From: Sitta carolinensis
Taxonomy: Eukaryota > Chordata > Aves > Passeriformes > Sittidae
Direction: 5' to 3'
Length of the DNA stretch: 64,000 nt
NCBI GenBank assembly: GCA_032173965.1
Contig: JAVUNC010000006.1
Coordinates: 17,706,028-17,770,027, forward strand
Part shown: positions 1 to 12,447 of the stretch, one piece after another
Layout of the letters: each line of letters begins with the position of its first letter
Position numbering within the stretch: position 1 is the first letter of the stretch
Program-made: the position numbers and the translations under genes
Notes under the pieces: model-generated
The model's database searches: none
Seen by the model: the letters and a program-made list of their open reading frames with translations, nothing else
What the model was told of the DNA's origin: nothing

Positions 1-39
1 CCAACAAGAGCGGGATGCCCAAGACCATGTCCAAAATGC

Positions 40-61
40 TTTTTTTTTTTTTTTTTTTTTT
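40..61. repeat. Poly-T (T22) inside the CR1 copy
   Basis: Twenty-two uninterrupted T lie where related CR1 copies have a short T run. This looks like slippage expansion within an existing T run rather than an insertion, because CR1-like sequence can be followed on both sides. An A10 run follows at 107-116. Confidence 0.85.
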
Positions 62-326
62 GACCATCTTCAGGAATAGCAATTCCTCAATGGCCAAGGG
101 CAAACAAAAAAAAAACAAACAGAAGTGTACTGTTGTGTTCAATTGGAACATCCTGTGTTTCAGTTTGTGCCCACTTTCTTGTCACCAGGCACTACTGAAG
201 AGAGCCTGGATCTGTCTTCTTTGAACCCTCCCTTTAGGGTTTTAAATACATTGAGAAGATCCCTCCCCGAGCCATCTCTTCTCCAGGCTAAAAAGTCTCA
301 TCTTGCTCAAAGTCTCACCTCTTCTC

Positions 327-946
327 TTAGAAGAAGCTATGCTTCAGTGCCTTAAACATCTTAGTGGCCCTGCACTTACCTCTCTTTAGTAGCTCCAGGT
401 CTCTGTTGTACTGTATCCAGAAATAGATACAGTACTTCAGAGAAGGCCTCAATAGCATTGAATAAAGGGGAAGGATTACCTGCCTCACCCTGGTGGCAGC
501 AGTTGTCCTCATGCAGCCCATGATACCATTAACCATCTTTGCCTTAAGGGTGCATTTCTGCCTCACATTCAGCGTTGTGTTCACTGGGTCCTGGATGTCA
601 TTTTCTACAAAGCTGCTTTACAGCTTTTAGTTGGTCCCCAGTATAATACTGCTGAATGGGGTTGTTCCTCACTGCATTTCCCTTTGTTGAACTGCACAAA
701 GTCAGTGACTTCCTGTCAGCCCATTTCTCCAGCCTGTGAAGGTCCCTCTGAACAGCAACACAACTCTGATGTACCAGCCACTCTTCCCAGTTCTGTATCA
801 TCAGCACACTTTCTGAGGGTAGACTCTACCCCATTACCCAGTTCATTGACAAAGATGCTGAAAAGAATCAGGCCTAGTATAGATCCGTGGGGTACACTAC
901 CACATACTGCCCTCACATTAAGAGTTGTGTCTCTGAACCCGTTCAA
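327..946 (-). pseudogene. Decayed CR1 reverse transcriptase frames
   Basis: Three overlapping minus-strand frames carry consecutive parts of the CR1 ORF2 reverse transcriptase. The frame at 946-716 holds a VPxGSxLGxxLF-like motif followed by a CADD sequence where the catalytic [F/Y]xDD aspartates are expected (about 797-805). The frame at 807-598 carries QRDLHRLEKWADRKSL, and the frame at 584-327 carries a VILPLYSMLLRPSLKYC stretch followed by RATKM, both typical of the region after the catalytic box. Moving between these frames requires at least two frameshifts, and stops separate them, so no functional enzyme is encoded. In the family this domain performs target-primed reverse transcription of the element RNA. 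Assignment to the CR1 clade is by recall of its protein consensus. Confidence 0.88.
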
Positions 947-1075
947 TCAGTTTTTTGTCCACTTCACTGTCTGTTTATCCAGCCCATACTTCACCAGTGT
1001 CTCTAGGAGAATCTTGGGGGAAATAGTGCTAAAAGTATTACTGAAGTCTATATAAAATATCTATTGCTCTCACTT

Positions 1076-4050
1076 CAACTGTCATGCTAGTCATATGTAA
1101 CTTCTTGAGTCCATGGAACTTGAAAGTTGAAAAACTCAAAAGTGATAGGATGCCATTTCTTTCTCATCAGTAAGGGCCTTCATGAGGTCACTAGAGTCTC
1201 TCCTGTTAAACAAACTGCATGATGAATTTTCCTCTGATCCAAGCTAGTAATGTAGAAGGCAACTCTTGTTTCAAAAACTTAAGGTCTGTGGTCAAAATTA
1301 GAACTTCTGAAGTTTTATTGTGACTACCATACCACTGGTAGAAATGTCATGGTGAGGCTTTGTTGAGCCCACAGAAGTATGCTAGCATCTGAATCTTTTC
1401 ATGGATGTTGAAAGAGCTCCCTACTTTTAATCCCCCAACACCACACTCAAAATATATTCTTGAAAATCTGAGCTAGAACTGAAACACTGAAAGTTTTCAC
1501 TTAAATTATTAAATACATTTTTACTTCCATTTCATCCATCAAGAATATTGTAGAGAAAAATTTCCTTCTGGTTTCCATGGAAACAATTTTGTAAATGTGT
1601 AGGGATTCAAAATGTAAAGTGGTTAGTGAAAAACTTGTGAAAATAAAGTGCGTTTGCAGTTTTTCTTCCTTGATAAATGTATGGAGAATTAAAACCTTTG
1701 ACAAGAAAGGAGTGATAGCATATGATTTTCTAGACATATGGGAAACGTGTGCAAACTCAAGAGGCATGAATTATTCCTCTTGAACAAAAAAAAAGCTTAG
1801 CAGATGTTAGTGTGCAAGGACCGTGTAAACATTCTGGGGGCTTAAAGAAGGGTAATTTTAAAAATTCATCAATAGGAATAAAGACACATGAAATTGCAAA
1901 CCAAATATTTTTATAAAATTCACAGGTAGCAAGTATTTAATTAGTTACTTTTCTCTGTTTTGTTTGAGCATAAGCCAGTAATTTCCCATGAAAAGTATAG
2001 GTCAATAGGAATATGGGATATACTCTAAAAAGTGTTGTCATTCTTGATCATTACAACTTATAAAGATTTTATGGGTTTAGATACGTTAATCTGAGGATCA
2101 GACCCAGCTGTTCAGGGGCCAGGACAGGCTGTCAGCTGTAATTGCATCACATGACCAGCAGCACATATGCCCCATTGAGCATTGTTGGTGGGGAAATGGA
2201 AAATTAACCCTTCCAGCACAACCCTACTTTGCCATCCATGCAACTTAACTGAAATTTGTCTAAAATTTTAAAGTAAGTAGGAGGAATTTTGCTCAAAGGG
2301 AATGATATGTATATGATAGTTTAGACAATACAGTAAAGATGCTGTCAGTCTAAATCGAGATAAAACCCAAATATTGTTTGTGAAATTTACATTTTCAGCT
2401 ATATTTAAAATGTTTCAGCTCCTGTAAAGTGTTTTGAGGAAAACAGATTTTCAAAATTAGATATTGCTTTTTGACATAGCTAAAAACTTAATAAACCAAG
2501 TTTTTAGCTACAATTTCTAAGAAAATTCTATTCTGTGGAATAAAATATTTTCCAGAACTTTTTAGTTCGTCTAACTAGCTTCCTGATCTACTGACTGCTC
2601 TTTCAATCTGAGACACATCTGTTTAGGTGGGAGATAAGACTCAAAATAAAGAAAACGGCTTTCTGTTATTTTACAGGCTTCATCAGAGGTTGGAAACTGG
2701 TGAAGGATGCATTGAATGGTCATTTCCATGGGGCACATTCGACACCTGTTAAATGCTTAAGTGGTTTTATGCTTTCTCTGGATATGTTATAGAATGAAAA
2801 AAACTTGCCTCTGAAATAATGACAATACTGTATAATACCTAAAAATATGAGAACTTGTCAATTAAAGTGACAAGGGAACATTGCATTCATAATGATGTAA
2901 GGATGAGAAAAAAGCAATTAGCTGTCAGTTTTCAGATTTTCAATAAAAAGCCCTTCTCACAGACAGATATTATAGACAGCCACTACAATGCCCCTGAAAC
3001 TGAAATATATGATGTGTATAAATAACATCCTGCTAAATGTAATATGAAAATTCAAGCTGGCATATCAGTATTAGATTGAGTGCCATGTATCACTATAAGG
3101 CTCCCTAAGGTTAAATTGGGCTCCTGCACTGAAATTCTAATTAGAAATATGAGTGCTCCAACTCTGTGTAAGTGCATGTCTGTTTAATTATTTTTGTTTT
3201 TTTCCTTGCATCTTTCATTATTTCATAGTCCTTTTCTTTCTCCTTTCTTGCTGTTTTCAAGCAACCCAATCTCTTCACTTAATCTAAGTGTAGGACCTTC
3301 CTATAAGTTGGCATTAATTGATAAGCAGTGTTTAATTATTATTTTTCATCTCTGAAGAGACCTGATATTAACTCCCCGAGGGCCCTAGAAAACATTTCAG
3401 CCCTTTGACTCACGTGGCACAGCTCTGCCATCTTCTGACATATCTTTCTCTTGTCAGGAACACAATCATTTTCTTTAGTGTAATACCAATAATATTTTGT
3501 CTATATTTTGTCTTTAGGAATTTCCTACCTATTTAATAGTACACAAGGCATTTTTAATGGAGAGCAGATACAGTTAGTCTCTACCTGAGAGATGTGTTTT
3601 AACTGAGTAGGACAGTTGGTTTCTTTATCACACTGACTCCTTAGAAACCTTTCACAAATACTAGTACAATAGCTAAGTTGCCAGAAGAGTATTATTTTAT
3701 TTCCTACTACTCACTCTTAAAAGAGTACATAAATTTCTTAAATTATTTATGTTTCTCATTAATTTGTTTAATCTTATTAAAGGAATGTAATGAAATAAAT
3801 CCAATTTTGTGTTGATTAATTTCAGTGTAAATCCACTGTTCACTGAAAAAGTATTTTTCATTCTACATTGTGTGAATCTCGGTGGTGAGGATACAGTGTA
3901 TAAATTTTATTTTGATAAATCAAAATTCCTTTTAAGAACTGCTTAAAATTTAAAATTTTCCTCTGAATAAATCTGATTAATTTTAAATCAGTATAAGTGT
4001 CCCAATATCCATAATGAAATTCCAGCACACACAAAATTTTTCAAATTTTC
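1076..4050. other. AT-rich non-coding sequence, no gene seen
   Basis: No frame longer than about 90 codons stands out, and none resembles a known protein. The stretch at 2085-2245 is slightly richer in G and C than its surroundings. A T-rich, pyrimidine-rich stretch lies at 3190-3258. No repeat family is recognised here. The sequence looks like ordinary unique intergenic or intronic DNA. Confidence 0.7.
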
Positions 4051-4105
4051 ATTTTCATTAATACAACTATACCTTCTCAGCAGATATAGTTTTATTAATG
4101 AAAAT
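4051..4105. repeat. Near-perfect inverted repeat, 21-bp arms
   Basis: The arm at 4051-4071 (attttcattaat...ctata) is the reverse complement of 4085-4105 with one mismatch, separated by a 13-base spacer. Both arms are very AT-rich. This could extrude as a cruciform, or fold as a hairpin if transcribed. A repetitive ATTGTGATAAT-like stretch follows at 4111-4145. No transposon family is recognised. Confidence 0.85.
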
Positions 4106-6850
4106 TAAATTATCATTGTGATAATAGTGATTGTGATAATAAATGATTGTGAAATATTAACATGAGTCCCGGAGTAACTAATTTTCTTTCCTGGGCAAAG
4201 CTAAATTCTAGGATCTGAAATCTCCTTTTAATTGCTGAGTTGAACTTTTGCAAATCTTTGTTTTCTTCAGCACTAAGCTGAAGACCCTAAGCTTATTCAA
4301 GACTTTTCTCTCCCTCCAGGCTGATTTTTCAAGCTACCATTTCTTAGGACAGACCTCCAAATGGAACACATGCACAGCCTTTCTCTGTGGCTGTTTCTTG
4401 TCAGTCCCAATAAAAGAAGAAAGACAAGACAGCCTCTCCAGCTGCAGGAAAGTCATAACCCCATTTATCCTTTGGTAAAAGGTCCCTCATAGCTTGATTT
4501 TAACCTACTCCTGGTCTATTCTATAATGGAAACCATTACATGGTTAAATAAAAACCTGAAAATATACTTTAAGCCTATTTAAAATATGTAAACATTAGGC
4601 AATACCGTAATCAATGCATACTTTATATTTAAACATTAGAATAAAATTACATTAGGTTCCCTAAAATCACATTTAATCCCCATAAAATATTTATTTTGCA
4701 AAACTTAATACAGCATAAAAAATACATAAAATACATAAATATATAAAATACAACAAAACACTTCCCCAAAAAAGTCCCCAGGTATTTAAACTCCAAAATT
4801 TTAGATGGAACACCAAACAAAACCAGGATTTTTCTTAGACCTAGACATATAGAATTTGGGTAGTCCATAACATACTTGGAAGAACATCCGGATGTGTCCT
4901 TCACGAATGTAACATCTGAATAAAATGTTGTGCTGTATTCATTTGATTTATACCAGTTTTTTCTGAACAGATGCAGCAGACTTGTCTTGTTTTATTTTCC
5001 ATGTATGGCCATGAACTCCATATTCAGTGATTTTACATGCAGCTTTATTGCTGAAGTCCGGAATGTGCTTAGGTTTGGCTAATGCCTACACAAGTTCTCT
5101 GTGATATATGTGATTATTTTTAAAGTATATAGATCAAACTGGTGCTTGATAATAATTCCTGGAACTTGACCCTGGTTACATTACCATTTATTTTTAGATT
5201 CTGTGACCTTTTGGAATAATATTTTTATAAGTGCAGTAAGATCTTCTAGTGTGTGAATTAATGTTGTACTGATGGAACGGAGTTGATTGCACTCAGCCTT
5301 TAGCTTCATTCGCAGCAACACATTAGTTGTGAATTAGTGTGCAATAATTCATACCCTGTTGCTTCTTAGATCTAAATATAACATTCACTCAGCTTTAGAA
5401 GTACAACATAAAGCTAATATTTTCAAATAAGGAGTGCCCCCCCTCAGTATTTTCATTTCAAATATGTTGTTCTAGCTGCCATATGTTACAATAATAACAG
5501 TCTATTAAATAGTGACATAGACTTCAGTCTAGCTTCTATTCATTCTGTACAGATATTTTCTATACTCAAGGTGTTGGGATCCAGCAATATGCAAGGGGAT
5601 CCAAGAGTCTCTGTATTGTAACAATCATATGTATGATGACTCCACCTTTTCTTTTTGCTTTAATTATAATTCACAGGACACTTCATAAAAAGAAAACAAA
5701 ATTATTTTTTAAAATATTATTTTTCAGACAAAGTACATGATGGACCGGCATGTAAAGTATTAGTCTCAAAAAGTCTTTAGGCAACTAAACATTTAGGCAA
5801 CTAACATTTAGGTTCCTAGAATTCTCACATCATCCTCAAATCTCCATCATTAAAGTCTCATAGAAAAACAAGCATGGAAAGAAGACACTCAGAAAGAATT
5901 TTCTTACAGGTCTGTCTAAAATTGAGGAGAAAGCTGAAGTTTCTCACATAATTGCCATAGTTTGGCTTCTCTCCTAATGAAGATTTCATCACTCAGATGG
6001 AATTAATTAGAACTGGCAACACTAAATTCTGTGGAGTTGTGTGGGACCTCAAAGGTCTCTATCGAATATAGGTGTGGCACACAGGCAGTCTTTAGTACTG
6101 TGGAAAATGAAATCCTGATGTCTCAGAGGCTATCAGATGCTCTGCCCATTGGACTGTTGGGTGTGGGTTTTTCAGTAGACTACATGCAATTCTGTTGAGA
6201 TTGAAAAATTTAAGAATGTAGGTGCAGCTACAAAATGTGTGTAGACAATGAAGAAAAGTCAGGAAATCAAAGATAAGTTCAGGCACAGCATTTCAAAAAC
6301 AGGGTTCAAGATCAAACCTTGCAGTAATACAAGTGGGATGAACTATCTAATTTGATTTCTAAAGCTAACTAGCAAGTAGACTTAACAGACAAGAGGAGCT
6401 CCTTTGGTAAGTAGTACAGTACTGATGACTCAGTGGAATAATTTCCTAAAGTTTCCTGTACTTAACATGTCAGTATGCAGTCCTTTTGGGAATGTTCTAA
6501 AATGAAAAGTAGTATTAGACCATTCTATTTCTAGCACTTTTTCAGTTCCATTTCTAAGAATGTTCTTGCACATAACCTGAGCAACAGAACAGAGGAAACA
6601 GACTAACCTGCCCTTACAGAACAAGTTATGTAGGTACTTAATCCAGAATGCTGTGATGCCTCTTTGCAATGTCAATTGTATGAATTTTCTCTTTCACATT
6701 TCATAGCCATGTGGTCTGAATGCCTGCCACTATTCATTTTTCCTGCAGATTACTCTACCATAAGATGAGCAAAACTCAGTAGCAAAATTCAGTAGCAAAA
6801 GTTTATCTCTGCTGTAGTAGTAGAGGCAAGTGTTGTGGATTGGACTGCAG
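4106..6850. other. AT-rich non-coding sequence, no gene seen
   Basis: I see only short chance frames on both strands. There is a run of 8 C at 5437-5444 and a 13-bp direct tandem duplication, aaaaYtcagtagc, at 6771-6796. No mobile element is recognised. Confidence 0.65.
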
Positions 6851-6900
6851 TATGAGAGCCATAGCCTCTCATACACAGGGCTCTCTCTCTCATGAGAGCC
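6851..6900. repeat. Pair of adjacent hairpins with shared arms
   Basis: The first inverted repeat has arms tatgagag (6851-6858) and ctctcata (6866-6873) around a 7-base loop. The second has arms ggctctc (6879-6885) and gagagcc (6894-6900) around an 8-base loop. The segment atgagagcc occurs twice, at 6852-6860 and 6892-6900, so the two hairpins could also pair with each other. The arms are fully complementary within the stated limits. Confidence 0.8.
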
Positions 6901-7310
6901 TGCACAAAAAAAGTAGAAGTAGTTATCATATAGCTGCTTGTTTCAGCTAATCAGCATAGGGAATAAAGAGCAAAGAGGGTATTGTAGTATGCACTGTAGC
7001 TTTACAGAGTTCTTTTCTGAAGCTTGATCCTGCTGAGGGGCTTTTCTGGTGTACATAATATTCACTACTGTTAGCCATCCTAGTTAACATAAAGTGAAGG
7101 TAGTTGGCTCAATCCATGTGCCTTACAGGTGCATTTTTTTTTCTGTAGTTATGCTTGTATGGTCCAAACTCTATCCAAAGCAAGGTTTAATGCTTTACTA
7201 ATGTGACTGATCACAGTAAGTATTGCAACAAATTCCACTGATGTCACTTTAATTGATGGTATAGAAACAAGAAAATTTGCTAAAATTGTAGCACTCTGAT
7301 TTGTAGAACA

Positions 7311-7434
7311 TCTTCTCATCCCTGCTCCTCTCCATTATTTTCCTCCTCTCTTTTCTCGGCACCCTTCTCCTTTACCCTTCCTTTTCTCTCTTTTACTTCC
7401 CCTTTCCATTCCCTTCCCATTTCAGTTTTTCCCT
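7311..7434 (+). repeat. Polypyrimidine tract (about 120 bases)
   Basis: The plus strand is almost entirely C and T here, built from irregular CTTCTC, CCTCTC, CTTTTCTC and CCCTTCC blocks with only a few purines. The tract is not a simple microsatellite. Such tracts can adopt triplex structure when mirror symmetric. No exon with an obvious 3' splice junction can be called after it. Confidence 0.75.
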
Positions 7435-10140
7435 TAGAGGTGTTATCCAAAGAGGAATCAGAATTCTGAAGCCTGCTTTATTTCTGTAAACACTTGCTTC
7501 ATTGTCTCCTATCGTACCTCAAAGTAGAATTAATTGACCTTAAAGGGTAAAAAAGAGTTACACAGAGAAAGACGTATTACAGAAGTAAATCTACTAATAA
7601 ATTAGGATGGCTTGAAAGTTTCTTAAGTGTACTACTTGATTTCTTTACAAGATCAGTGTCATCAAAAAGTCACCAAGTCATTAAGATGATGGTACAATGC
7701 AAGAGATAGGTTGTCTAGGAAAATTGAGAGGTCTGAAGTAGCTAGGTGAATTCAGTTAGTCAATTATTTTTTACAAATTCTGAAGGCTTCATGATCTACA
7801 TATTTTCAGAGAAGTGACTAGATTTCACAGTCCAGAGCTGTTTTCAAAAAATTGTCTTCCAATTGCATGGAAAAGATTATAACTTTTGGTCTCTGTTAAC
7901 CCCTTTTACTAATCTCTGCTTTAGAGTGGGTTTGTTGGAAACACAGTAATCCTGGCAGTAATTGCCAGAAATAATCTAGTATTATGCTAATTTATAATAG
8001 AAATCAAATATTAAGAAAAAGTTAAACTGCTAATTGAATTATAAGCGATATAAATAATTAATTTTCTCAAAGAAAATTATTTCCAACTTGACTGCTTTTT
8101 TTAGCCAAATAATGAAACCAACAGATTAAGATATTTTAGTTGAATCTATATTTTTTCACTGTCATTAAACAATTTATTAATTGCAAAATTCTGCATGAAA
8201 CCTTATTAGGTATGTAATGATCCTTGTTAGACAGAGTTCTGCAGCCAAAACACAAGAAAAGAAATTTGGTTTAGGTCTTAAATTGCCTAGTGATACTCCC
8301 AAGTGAAGGATTTGCAGCATGTCATTATATATACAGATGGCATTATGATTCCCAAGAGCGTGGAAATGTTATAAATATAATAGGAAAAAAAAAAAAAGAA
8401 CAATCTAGTATGTATAAAGCAATTTATTCCTCTGGAGGGATTATTTTTAAAAATATTGAGTTTAAAGATCAAATGGTTTTATCAGAAAGTCTAGTGTGAA
8501 TTTTCGGTTAATAATATTTTACCTGGTGCATGCAGAACCTAGGAGGCAATAGCACTAATTAAGGAGCTAAAATCAGTAATGACACAGGCAGATTATAGAG
8601 TACATTCTGTGCAGGTATCAATTCTATATTTAGAGCAGAGTTAGTTGGCTGATGGGCACAGTCTAAATGCTAATAAGAAAGGAAAGACTAGATAAGAGGA
8701 ATGTACCTATTTAACTGGTTGCCATTATGGCAGATAACTGATGGGTATTTATCTAAATGATTTTCCCATCTAGTTTGTATTATTCATTATTCATTTCCAT
8801 TATTCATGGAAATACTTTTGACATGGGAACTGAGAAACTGAGTACTGTTTTTGTCATTGGACCATATTCCAAGGGCACAACCTTTGTCACCTTCTACGAC
8901 ACCCAAACTGTTTTCAGGCCAGTTATATGGTCCAAAAGTAGTGCATTGCTTTTCTCTGTTTTGCACTATCTGGTGGCAGGGCTTCCAGATGTAGTAGAGC
9001 AGTGAGTGATGGGGTAAGAGACCAGTGTAATAAAAATGCCTGTTTTCAGACTGATTTGGGAATTCCCATACACATAAGTAAATTACACTCTAGCTTTGAA
9101 GAATGAGGTGGGATTGGCTATTATACAGCATGCTATAGGAAAAAAAAAAAAGAAGTATGGAGGTTACAGAAGCAATTCTGTAGAAATACTGATGCTTTAT
9201 TAAACTTGGATTTTAAAATCAGTTAAACATTCTAGTAACTTCAGACTCAGAGTTTTTTGCTTTAGAACTTTGTCTTGACCTTAGAAATGTACATCTTCTA
9301 AGGAGGTAGCCATGCTAATGTATGTTAATAAGTTTGCCTTTACTGTTCAGAAAGCTCTTTAACGTAGTTTTTGGTTGGCTTCTGGCATCTGCTGCTGCTC
9401 TGTTTATTGTTTATTAGTGTCAGAGAAAGTTACCATCAGGATCAGAATTATTCAAAAAATATTTGCACATCCATACAGATTAGTAGGCAGCGTTTCCTTC
9501 TTCTGAAGAAGAAGGTTGTGATCTCCCTGAGATAAATGATGGAGCCTGTATTTTGAACTGAGATGTAATTTCTTGCTCTAAGGCCTATATTCAGACCATG
9601 ATGCCACTTCTTTTAACATCTTTCTCTTTAACCTATCAAACTAAGATACTTCTTATGGTAATTGTTTTGCTATTAATCTGACACATTCAAGTATCATTTT
9701 CTAAGTGTGAATTGTTGCTCAGTTTTTTGTGGTAACAATGACATCAATATTTTAAAACAAACAACTTATTTGGTTTGTTAAATAAAGGCTTATCCTTAAA
9801 AAGCAGTTTAAAAAATATATCAAATTTCATGAATGAATATCACATTAAGCACAAAATATCATTTAAATAGAGAAGTTATTCCCTCCCACATTGTTACAGC
9901 TACTGCTCCAAGCCAATTTCAACAAATCTTTTCTAAAGACTCTCATTCCACAAAATATTTTGTTCTGTCTCACTACATCGCTCATCACTGACAATTTCTT
10001 GCCCCATTCTAGCATGCACTGTTGCAATTGAGGAATATTTAAGGTTGGAATATAGCCTGTAGTTTAATGTTGAAGTGGACCTTTCTGTTTAAGAGGTCTT
10101 TTAAAAAAAAATTTAATAAGCTTTATTTTAAACTCCTGTC
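7435..10140. other. AT-rich non-coding sequence, no gene seen
   Basis: This stretch contains short A runs (A13 at 8385-8397 and another near 9140-9151). It also has a 20-bp inverted repeat at 9496-9515, ccttcttc and gaagaagg around a TGAA loop. The longest frames are about 60-80 codons and resemble nothing I recognise. Confidence 0.65.
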
Positions 10141-10480
10141 TGTACTGCATCTAGTTGGAATAGAGTTAGCTTTCTTCAGAGCAGCCCTTTTGGTGCTGTT
10201 TTTTGGATTTGTGGATCAAACAGTGTTCACCATATGTTGATGTTTTGGCTGTTGCTGGACATTCTGCTTGTCTATGGATGGGAATGGGCAAGAATTTGGA
10301 AGCAGACACGCTGGAACGGCTGACCCAAATTGGCCAAAGGAATATATTTCTTACAATAAAGCTTCACATTTGGCAGTAAAAACTGGAGGTACATGAAGAA
10401 GGAGACATATTTTGACTTCCAAGAAGGCCATTGCTCTGACACCAGCTGGTCATTAGTCTGACTGGTGTTGAGTTCTTAGA
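10141..10480 (+). mobile_element. ERVL-like LTR, 5' part, truncated
   Basis: The sequence starts with TGT and follows a recognisable songbird ERVL-type LTR: a 'ggaatagagttagctttctt' block (10157-10176), 'ttttggtgctgttttttgg' just after, then 'ggctgacccaaattggccaaag' near 10318 and an AATAAA at 10355-10360. The copy becomes hard to follow beyond about 10480, and the 3' segment with the terminal GTTTAACC...CA is missing. It is the same general family as the reverse-oriented LTR at 39103-39694, where the corresponding blocks can be read in reverse complement. No retroviral gene is attached. Family naming is by recall; the right boundary is approximate. Confidence 0.75.
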
Positions 10481-10791
10481 CTTTCCCATGTACTGTAACC
10501 AATTACAAACTTGGAGGCACAGCAGGAAGATTTAGTGGATTTATAAAAATAAAAACTTGCTTTTCTCTGACATAGAATTTCAGTTTTCCTCCAAAGACTA
10601 AGGAGGATGTTCTTTAAATATGAAATTTGGTTAACATACTTAAAATCTACTTCATGAGCAATGAATTCCAATTCACAAGGCTATATTTAACTGAAAAATA
10701 ATAGTTCTGTATGAAGAAAAGAAAGCAATATTGGTCAATAACACTGTTAACCCCCTAATTTCATAAAAATAATAAAGTAGCTTTAGAAATA

Positions 10792-10849
10792 GAATATAGG
10801 GAAAAATCAGGGAAATATAGGGAAACAGGCAAATATAGGGAAAAAACTA
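10792..10849. repeat. Imperfect minisatellite, three copies of about 19 bp
   Basis: Three successive units each contain AATATAGGGAAA: gaatatagggaaaaatcagg, gaaatatagggaaacaggc and aaatatagggaaaaaacta. Units differ by one or two bases and small length changes, which indicates local tandem duplication followed by divergence. Confidence 0.8.
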
Positions 10850-12447
10850 GTAAGTCACTCAAAGAAATCTAGTTGTGCCCACATCCATGGTAATTACATG
10901 ACTGATTTGAGACCTCTCTGTCTTGAAGCCCTCAGGAGTAGCTTCAAGATAGAAAGGCTATCCGAGATGTTAGACTGACACAGAATAAAGTAAAAAAATT
11001 AATACGGGAGACTACAAAGTACATGAAACACTCACTGTTAAGCACTAAATAGATCTGAATAGCCTTAAAGATCTCATATAAACATTTCAAAATCAAGATT
11101 CCACACCATTTATTATTATGCAAATTTACTAATGTATAGCCTAGAAAAATGTTTCTTTCTAAACAGCTTGCTTTTCTAACTTTGAACTTTTCTTAACATG
11201 CAGAAAATTTTCATACTCGATGTCTAATGAAGGTTGGGAGAGAGAAAGATCAGTCAGGATTAGGCCCCCAGTATTGCAGTAGTTCTTTCTTGCTCATCCT
11301 AAGATCATACAAATGACTAGGGCTAAGGCAGTATCAAGGGACTGACAGAGAAGGAAAGCTACCAGAATCACTGACCAATGTCAGTTTTTGTGAGACAAAG
11401 GAAGGTCTAGAAATGTCAGGGTCCTGTGTGAACCAAAAAAACTGCAACCACTTACCCCTGCCCTGTGGCCAGCTCAGATATTTAAATGCCTGTATTCAAC
11501 ATCATCTTTAATACAATGCATCTGTATGACCTTGGATCAAACTGCTGGGAAAAGTGCAGTATGAGAAAGAGTCATGAGAAGCCTTAACCTCCCACTTTTC
11601 TTAAGAGCTACATTTAAGTGAGGACTCTCCTCTTGGACCTTGCAGTGCTATATTGCAGGTAAGCCTGCATGTGGAAGACTTGAATTTCTGGCTTGACATC
11701 AAACCCTCTTCATCATAATAGGGTTTGGCAGTCACTCAGCTGTTGGCTGACTCTGGATAACATCAACAGATCTGCTCTGCTGTTTTGGATCACGTACAGG
11801 GATAACTGCAGTCCCTATGATTGAAGTCACAGCCCTGTACCTGCTGCCAATCTCAGCTCACCTTTCCTTGCAGGGCAGCCCACTCCTGCTGCTTCCTGAC
11901 CTGAAAAAAATGTGGTTTCTGATATCTACTTCTCTTAGCATCTAGAGTCCAGGAATAAGCTCCTCTAAGATGATGTAATCATCTTCATTCTGTCATTCAC
12001 AGAGATCATTTTATGCGAAAACCTTCACTTTCTTATCAAAAACTTTGTACACAAATTTTTATTCCTTTCATCCTGAAATTAAACACAAGAAAATAAGCAT
12101 GGGAATTATTTATAACATTGTCTTAAAGATCCGGTGAAGACAAAATAGAAATTTCTTTTTCTCCATGGAAACACAAATGCAAAATTGTTGGAAAGTGAAT
12201 CTTTTTCTTATTTGTATGATGGAGAAAGAGGGATTATATATAACATAAGGCACATCAAAGACCTCCATTGGCTAGACAGACATAGTGTGAAATACCATAG
12301 AACTGTCAGCTCAAACACCACTCTGGCAATCAAGAACCAAACAATGGGTAGTGTGAATACTGATGGAGACTTTAGCCTAGACTTTGACCAGCAAGTACTA
12401 ATATTAGAATATTCAGAGAATTGTTTCTTCAATTCCCCTTTCTGAAA
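10850..12447. other. Unclassified non-coding sequence between two LTRs
   Basis: The interval 11220-11950 is richer in G and C than the flanks and reads like non-unique sequence, but I cannot assign a family. An 86-codon frame at 12185-12445 ends two bases before the inferred start of the next LTR; it resembles no protein I know. No gag, protease or pol motif is visible, so the two LTRs do not obviously bracket a provirus. Confidence 0.55.

Larger units (their letters stand above)
1..1075 (-). mobile_element. CR1 LINE fragment (RT region to 3' part), truncated by the window edge
   Basis: Read on the minus strand, this is a CR1 non-LTR retrotransposon running from the reverse-transcriptase region (near 1060) towards its 3' end (position 1). 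The plus strand shows the reverse complement of CR1 landmarks: the 'gagagcctggatct' block near 198, 'tcttctccaggctaaa' near 279, 'ttcattgacaaagatgctgaaaagaa' near 842 and 'gatccgtggggtacac' near 883. The 3' part (1-95) resembles the CR1 segment around 'accatgtccaaaatgc', but the short T run there has become 22 consecutive T (40-61). The element probably continues beyond position 1, since the terminal octamers are not present. The upstream limit near 1075 is approximate. Divergence is high and several frames are needed to read the protein, so this is an old, dead copy. Confidence 0.93.

Noticed and set aside
12185..12445. 86-codon frame ending next to the LTR start at 12448
   Set aside because: No recognisable domain; the coincidence with the LTR edge is within chance.
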